Shown in pieces: positions 55,816 to 64,000 of a stretch of 64,000 bases of DNA (the first letter of the stretch is position 1; each line of letters starts with the position of its first letter). Position numbers and translations under genes: made by a program. The notes below the pieces were generated by a model that worked only from the letters and a program-made list of their open reading frames with translations, was not told where the DNA came from and did no database searches. Source of the DNA: Ochromonas danica (taxonomy: Eukaryota > Sar > Chrysophyceae > Chromulinales > Chromulinaceae); contig VKHL01000062.1 in NCBI GenBank assembly GCA_015146655.1, positions 95,638 through 159,637 on the forward strand, read 5' to 3'.

Positions 55816-56816
55816 ATGTCCAAGCCTCATCACCATAAAGCTGAGAAAGACGATGCTATCTATCATATGGCAGGTAAGTAAGATGAGTACTTTCTGGAAG
55901 GGATTGTTCTAACTTGTTCTTTCATCCAATAGCTTCCGGTATTGCTGCTGTTTTGAACTTCCCTTTGGTAAGAATGCATATTATAAGCTTCTTCATCACT
56001 TCTTTCTCATTTTTATTGCATTTGTGTGGATTTGATGGAATGGTTGGCTCTGCGAAATAGTGGCGCGCTAGTGCCATTGCTCAGTCCGGTTTCAAGCTGG
56101 AAGGTTCCAACGTGCTCGTCCGCTACTATAAAGCTGTTGTCCATCCTCCTTTCAAAGGTGTCTTGGCTACCTTGGCGGGTATGACCTGGGCTCGTGCTGC
56201 CATCTTCTACGGTTCCGACATGGGCAAGGGATGGATGAAGGAAAAGGGATTCAATGCTGCGGCTGCCCAGACCGTCCCTCCTTTCCTTATGGGAACCTTT
56301 GTGCAAGTGGTTAACCAGCCTCTTGTGCGCTCGACCATCACCATTCAGGATCCCAGCAGCACTCACCGCAATGTGATGTCTGCTTTGATCCACATCTACA
56401 AGAACCGTGGTGTCTCTGGCTTATGGCATGGTGTTAGTGCTGGTATCTTGAAGACTGTTCCCAAGTATATCACCGCTGTTGCAGTGAAGGATTACATGGA
56501 GGATGTGCTTCCTCTCGTGGATCCTCATGACAAGAACGCTATTCTGCTTCGTTCGGCCATGAAGTCTGTCTCGGCTGGTATTGCTGGTGCTGCCTTGACC
56601 AATCCTCTCGATGTCATTCGTAACGAGATGTTCAAGACTGATCATGGATTAGTAGATACCACCAAGAGACTGATGAAGGAGGAAGGCTGGGCCTTCATGG
56701 CTCGCGGTATGGCCAGCAATGTGACCGCTGTGGCCATCCCTATTGCCATGACCATCTTCGCTACTGATGTCATGCTCTCCATGAAGGATCTGGCTCGCGA
56801 GGAGCCTAAGCATTAA
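55816..56816 (+). CDS. Mitochondrial carrier family protein
   Basis: Three exons: 55816-55873, 55933-55967 and 56061-56816; about 282 aa. The three-repeat carrier fold is visible, with small Gly/Ala-rich helices. Signature motifs: repeat 1 PLWRASAIAQ and repeat 2 QPLVRSTITIQ both lack the acidic residue of PxD/ExxK/R, whereas repeat 3 is canonical, NPLDVIRNEM. The GLWHGVSAGILKTVPKYITA segment matches the even-helix pattern. It transports a solute across the inner mitochondrial membrane; the substrate cannot be told. The two tiny first exons were joined on phase and give MSKPHHHKAEKDDAIYHMA then ASGIAAVLNF. Confidence 0.85.
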
Positions 56817-57206
56817 ATGTTGGGCTTTATCGGCCTGTTTGAAGGAAGAAGGAGGAGGTCATCATTGTTAACAGAAGAAGAAAAGCGAGGAAGGGGTGAA
56901 GAGAGAAGAAAGAGGGAGGAAGAAAGTTAGACGTATGGGAGTCTAGTGAGGAAATTATACAGTGAGTTCACTGTGGTTGGCTATCACAGTTATTGTTAAT
57001 ACTATATAGGCTGGACTCTGCCCAGTTGTGTAATTTCTTAACTTTACAGAAACGACTTTTGGTGGTAGAAGCTGTTTCTTCTAGAGAGGGGACGAATTCA
57101 AACGCTTTGCTGAGAGTGCAGCGAAGACTGATTAACTGGTCTCTGTTAGGATTAGGAGTGATTGACAGGTGCTATTCTCCTCTCACTAGAGTGACTAGAG
57201 TGCTCA
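56817..57206. other. Intergenic, purine-rich 3' region
   Basis: 390 bp with an A/G-only run at about 56840-56930 just after the carrier stop. No gene. Confidence 0.5.
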
Positions 57207-60200
57207 ATGAGTCAGCGAAATATTAAACACGAGAAGAAATCTTCTTCTTCGTCTTCTTCCTCTTCTGCCCGTGTATCCTCTTCCTCCTCTCAATTAAGTC
57301 ATGGCCAGCTGGGCTATCGTAGAGGATCCATTCTCCGTGTTCGCATGAAGAACTTCCTCACATATGACGACTGCGAGGTGGCGCCAGGCCCAAAGCTCAA
57401 TGTCGTCATCGGACCGAATGGCACGGGCAAGTCTGCTCTGACTCACGCCATCTGCCTGGCCTGCTGCGGATCCACAGGAGACATTGGTAAGATAGAAAAT
57501 CTGTCTCCTAAAAGTCCTTTCCCCCTCCTCCTTCTCCTTAAAATTTGTTTTATGTGGTGGACTCATTTACCTTCTGTCTTCTTCTATCTGTCTGTGTCTT
57601 TGTGTGTCTCTCTCACTGTCTCTCTCTGCGCTTGTGTCTACCTCTCTGTCTCTATCTTCTATCCGTCTGTGTCTATGTGTGTGTTTGTTTGTCTCTCTGC
57701 TTGCCTCTGTCTCTGTGCCCTGTCTCTCTGTCTCTGTATCTGCATGTCTCTGTCTGTCTCTGTTGTGGTGTGGCTTCTATGACTACTGCATCTGTCTGAC
57801 AATGGACGGGATGAAACAGGGAGATCATCTGATTTGTCCAAATTCGTCAAGCAAGGCAAAGAAGAAGAGGAATGTTTTGTGGAGGTGGAGATTGTTCTCA
57901 ATGATGTTTCCTCTGTTATCATTCGACGCTCTTTGAATTCTGAGAATCGCGGGTCCCGCTGGTTTCGCAACAATCAACTAGTGAAGCAGAGTGAGATCAA
58001 AGAACTCATGAATGAGCTCTCTATTGATGTGGATAACTTATGTTCCTTCATGCCACAAGATCGAGTGGGTCTATTCAGTCAATTCTCTGCCAAAGAGATC
58101 TTACAAGAAACTTTGAAATCTATCAACTTGGACTTAGAAGGCAATGCTGCTTTGAATAACACAGGCAAGACGATAACCAATCTCTATGAAGAACAAGTTG
58201 CTTTATCAGACCAAGAGAATGTGAAAGAGGCGAAGCGTAGAGAACGAGAAAGCAAACTAGCCGCTTACAATAATATCAGCCAACAGATTGCTAAGATGGC
58301 CACAGAGATTGATCGATTGGCAGAGCGAGAGAAAGCAGAGGAGTTACAAAGTTATTTGGAGATCAAGCTGACCAAAGTTCGTGCAGTGGCTGTCGCAAAT
58401 AACATCAAAGCCAAAGAGAGTGAGATCGAGGATCAACACCAAGCATTGAATACCCTGCGCAAAGCATTTGGTCCACTGGAAGAAGAAGAACGTTCTGTAC
58501 GGCGTTCTATCCAACAAGCAAATCGACAACTCGACGGTCTAGTAGCAGCTATGGAATCGTTGGTTAAGCAGTTGAATGCCATGAACCGACAAGTGAACGA
58601 CGGTGACGTTGAGATCGACAAAGCGGCTACGAGAATTGTCAATCAAGAGCGATTGAAAGTACAAGAGGAACAAAAGCTACAAAAGCTAACCTCTGACCTC
58701 CAGAGCCTTCAGAAACAGTCGCAGGAAGTCTCTGTTTCACTCGAAACTATTCGAGAAGACTTGAATGACAACAAGTCCAAGCAATCTGCTCTGCAAGATC
58801 GTCGTCAAGATGAGGAAGGTACACAGAGAGCATTGAACGGTCAATTAAAAGAGAAGATTGAACAGATTAAAGCTGTGGAACGAGAGATGAACACCTTGCA
58901 AGACAGTCGACAAGTCTTCTTCCATCGACTGCAAAGACTCTCTCAAAGTGGACCACAAGATCGTCTTCTGAGAGATACAGTACAAGCGATGGAGTTCTTC
59001 CGTGATCATGAAGATCGCTTACGAAGAGAAGGGAAGCTAACAGGTCCAATCTTTGGTCCAGTGGCACTCTATCTGACAGTGAAGGACCCCGCTTGTGTGG
59101 TCATGCTGGAGAAGGCCATTCCATTGAATCGATTGATGGGCTTTGTCACCTTGAATGATCAAGACAGTCGCTTTTTGAAGCAAGAAGTGCGCGATCGGAT
59201 GGGATTGAGGATTGACATCTACACGATGAACAACGTGGCCACCAATCACCCGCTTCCTTACGATGCTTCCTATTTACGTCACAGAGTACATAATCAGATG
59301 GAGATTGCTTATCTTTCTGAGCAGGTTGTCTGTCCAGATGAGATTCGTGCTTATCTCTACACATTCTGTGCTCTGCATGCTGTGCTCTGGACACGCACCT
59401 CTCAGCAGATTACCAACGATGTGCTGCAAGGCATTTGCCCTACTGGGGTGAACACGTTCAAACTCTACGTTCATGACACACGAACGAGATCCTCTGGTGG
59501 TGGTGATGGTGGTATGAAGATCATCGAGTATAGTGGAAGACGAAGTCGCTATGCCACGAATCTGCCGCCATCCACCGCCTCCTCCCTTTGCTACCCTCGC
59601 AACATCCTCTCTGCAGGGAAGCCTCAAGAGGTGGATGACAAGCGTCAAGAATTGCTTGAGCGAAGACAGGACATTCAAAATGAGGTAACAAGGATTGAGC
59701 AATCGCTGCGAGCCACTCACAGCACGCTTTCATCGATCAACAATGAGCTCTTGGCTCTTAATGCGAGCAAGAACAAGCTTGTGGATGCCTTGAGGCAGCC
59801 TGATTCTATTAAACAGAAAATGAAGATGGTACAAGAGCGCATCCGAGATGTGCAGAAGGCATTGGATGAAGATCGCCAGCATGGTCAAGTAAGTCGAATG
59901 AAAGCATACGTCAAGGCTGTCGATGGTGTGCTCAGAGTCGTCCAAGACTATAACGACATGATGCAGAAGCATTATGATATCCAAATCAAGCAACAATGCT
60001 TTACGACAGTCAAAAATGTGTGTGAGACACGAGTAGTGGCAATCGAACAGCAATTGGCGGATTTTAGAGAGCAAGAGCGAGGCTTTCAGCAAGCGATTAG
60101 CACCTTAACGACCCAGCGCAATGCTCTCACAGCGACCTTTAAGAGATATGAAGGAGAGCTGAAGAAGATGGCGTTGGATCATGGAGGAGAGGAAGCCTTT

Positions 60201-61046
60201 GTTCGTCAAGTATACCCACGCATACTCGAGCTTTGCCCAGAGAACGACGAGGAAGCCCTGGAGAATCGTTTGATCACGGTGACCGCTCAGATCAATGCAA
60301 TTGTAGACAATCCTTTGTTGCGAAATCGATATGATGAGATGTTAGCGGAGCAGGAAGAGCTTCAGAAAGAGTTGAACGAACTCAACGACGAGTTTGAGAA
60401 CATTGAGTCAGTGATGAAGGAGCGCTTGGAGGAGTGGCTGAAGATTGTTCGCTCATTGGCTGACAAGCTTCATAAATCCTTCAGTAGCTACATGTCTAAG
60501 CTGCTCTTCGAAGGTCAGGTTGTGTTGAGGGAGACGGGCCGACTCATGGACTACGAGCTTCTTTTGCGAGTGGCTTTTCGCCAAGGAGCTCCTTGTGCTG
60601 ACCTCTCTGGACAACGGCACAGTGGAGGAGAAAGAGCTGTGAGTACTGTCATGTATCTCATGGCGTTGCAGGATATGACCTCTGCTCCTTTCCGTGTCGT
60701 GGATGAGATCAATCAAGGCATGGATGAGCGCAACGAACGCCTCGTCATGGACCGCATTGTGCAAACTTGTTGTGATTCTTCTCCTACACATGCCAGGCCT
60801 CAATACTTCCTTGTGACACCAAAGCTGTTGCAAGGTCTCAAGGCCTTGAATCATGACGATGTCACCATTCTTCTCGTGTGGAATGGACCCGGCATTCTAA
60901 ATTACTGGAACTTTGACGATGTGCTACAGACTCTAAGGAAGCGTGTGCGAAGAGAAGGAGCTGTTGAAACAAAAGCCGCTAGTGAAGATGAGGAGGAAGA
61001 AGAAGACGAAAAGCCGATCAATAAGCGGCGATTGGTGAAAGCCTGA
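57207..61046 (+). CDS. SMC5: Structural maintenance of chromosomes protein 5
   Basis: Two exons: 57207-57486 and 57820-61046; about 1168 aa. SMC5 with SMC6 forms the ATPase core of the SMC5/6 complex for recombination repair. After a Ser-rich start: SILRVRMKNFLTYDDCEV, then Walker A VVIGPNGTGKSALTHAI. The exon join restores GDIGRSSDLSKFVKQGK, a clear SMC5 signature. Long coiled coils flank a hinge at about residues 470-630. The C-terminal head carries DLSGQRHSGGERAVSTVMYL (ABC signature) and Walker B FRVVDEINQGMDE. An acidic/basic tail with a likely nuclear signal (KPINKRR) ends the protein. Confidence 0.95.
57580..57772. repeat. TCTG/TCTC-rich low-complexity tract in the SMC5 intron
   Basis: About 190 bp made of CTGTCTCTGTGTCTCTC-like units that fill most of the 333-nt intron, far more than is needed for a pyrimidine tract. 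Confidence 0.85.
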
Positions 61047-62995
<1,949 letters not shown>

Positions 62996-63555
62996 CTTAA
63001 TTTTAGGGGGTTGGATTAGATGTAGCAACAACATCTTTTTATCACATTTCAAATACTAACTCAGTGACTCTGCTATGTGACATCAACTCTGCCGGCGGTA
63101 TTTCCATTTCCATCTCTTCTAATGGGATATTCACTTATAGTGACCAGATTGTGGTGCAGATCTACTTAGACTGACATACTGACTTTAAAGATGCGATTCA
63201 TCCATCTGTGGTTGATAGTGCCAACAAACAGACCTCCTCACCCTTAGACACTTGTTGTTTGTGAGTCCCGATGGTGGAGAATATAGTATCTCTGTTAAAA
63301 CCATCGAAATGATGCGATGCTAATAGTACTGAATGCTCTGTGGTGGCAACCTTCACACAGACTGTGAGGTATCCAAACATTCAATTCAAACCTCCATAAC
63401 TCCAAGCATTCCTCAATCCTTAGAACAGGAGGTCTGTCCATATGCAAACAAAGCTGCAATCATGTCATTATTTACATTTTACACTCAGCAAATGTCGTGT
63501 TCAGACCCATCCCACCACACCCCCAGTGGAACCACTATCACTACCTCTATACTGT
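62996..63555. other. Convergent intergenic region
   Basis: 560 bp between the GDP-mannose dehydratase stop and the Tim17-family stop. No gene or repeat recognised. Confidence 0.5.
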
Positions 63556-63849
63556 TTAGAAGAGAGCGAAGGGTGAAGGAGCAGTGGTGTGGATTGTCTT
63601 GGGGTATTGGGAGCGAGGACGGCTGGGGTCAACTGGTGGCTCGAGGCGGTCGATCTCAATACCTGCCTCCATCTGCTGCTTCTCGATAGAGGGCATGAGG
63701 ACACGCATGATGAGCAAGTTGACACCTTCAATAGCTGCAAGAATGACACCACCAGCTAGTGCACTGCGACCAGCAGCTTTCATTCCAGCACGTGCAGCAA
63801 GGATACCTCCAGTAGCGGCACCGGAGATAATGGCATTCCAAGGGTCCTC
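63556..63849 (-). CDS. TIM17: Tim17-family inner-membrane translocase subunit (C-terminal exon; 5' part outside or unresolved)
   Basis: One exon, 97 codons plus stop, opened by a TAG acceptor at 63851-63850. It reads EDPWNAIISGAATGGILAAR then SALAGGVILAAIEGVNLLI, the third and fourth helices of Tim17, the TIM23-complex channel subunit of the inner mitochondrial membrane. The hydrophilic tail (EKQQMEAGIEIDRLEPPVDP) is typical in length. The first two helices must lie in upstream exons, at least partly beyond the window edge; I could not identify them in 63861-64000. Confidence 0.88.
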   Translation of the reverse strand, partial: EDPWNAIISGAATGGILAARAGMKAAGRSALAGGVILAAIEGVNLLIMRVLMPSIEKQQMEAGIEIDRLEPPVDPSRPRSQYPKTIHTTAPSPFALF

Positions 63850-63905
63850 CTACAAGACACAAGCGGTTAGTCAGAAGGCTCTATCAGGGAATGCAAGGCG
63901 AGCAA

Positions 63906-63927
63906 GGGGGGGGGGGGGGGGGGGGGG
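63906..63927. repeat. 22-bp poly-G run
   Basis: An uninterrupted run of 22 G bases in what should be the Tim17 intron. On the gene strand it is poly-C. The length may be unreliable because such runs are hard to sequence. Confidence 0.9.
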
Positions 63928-64000
63928 TATCTTTCCTACTAACGTGTGGTGCCGACAACAGAACCAGGCCAAACTGCACCCACACCCCCGCACCCACCGC

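Overview
This is nuclear DNA from a flagellated protist, most probably an ochrophyte-type stramenopile (a golden-alga-like group, possibly one with a reduced plastid). Three observations support this. The bZIP factor at 1-1898 has the stramenopile-style basic region and carries a PAS/LOV-like domain. Two proteins, aspartokinase and a chloroplast-type methyltransferase, begin with a signal peptide followed directly by an aromatic residue, which resembles bipartite plastid targeting through secondary-plastid membranes. The window is also dense in axonemal genes. The assignment is inference; no rRNA, plastid or photosynthesis gene is present to settle it.

The window is gene-dense: 27 protein genes with short introns (about 46-250 nt) that I could splice by eye with phase agreement. 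Left part (1-22 kb): bZIP-PAS/LOV (-, cut by the left edge), tubulin polyglutamylase TTLL (-), ORC1 (-), LRRC51-like (+), CFAP91 (-), RPN2 (+), DPH4 (+), CFAP161 with an EF-hand tail (-), an LRR protein (+). Middle (21.6-34 kb): phosphatidylserine decarboxylase (-), a hypothetical (+), methyltransferase (-), DEK-HMG protein (+), GST (-), DUF5672 protein (-), a two-TM small protein (-), a TPR protein (-), a DEDDy exonuclease (-). Right part (35-64 kb): a 1600-residue kinase/phosphatase fusion (-), aspartokinase (+), a small ubiquitin-like-fold candidate (-), soluble adenylyl cyclase (-), rhomboid protease (+), GAF/pseudo-histidine-kinase (+), mitochondrial carrier (+), SMC5 (+), GDP-mannose 4,6-dehydratase (+), Tim17-family protein (-, cut by the right edge).

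Two functional themes stand out. (1) Cilium/flagellum: TTLL, LRRC51, CFAP91, CFAP161 and soluble adenylyl cyclase. (2) Signalling at 35-54.5 kb: a cAMP-producing cyclase lies close to a protein that joins two cyclic-nucleotide-binding domains, a CaMKK-like kinase, a degenerate receiver domain and a PP2C phosphatase. That fusion and the LOV-like bZIP are the most unusual genes here. A recurrent short palindromic element (core ATGGATTCCAT beside TTCCATGGAA) lies about 100-240 bp upstream of four minus-strand genes in the 22-34 kb region. No transposon, virus, CRISPR array, rRNA or tRNA was recognised.
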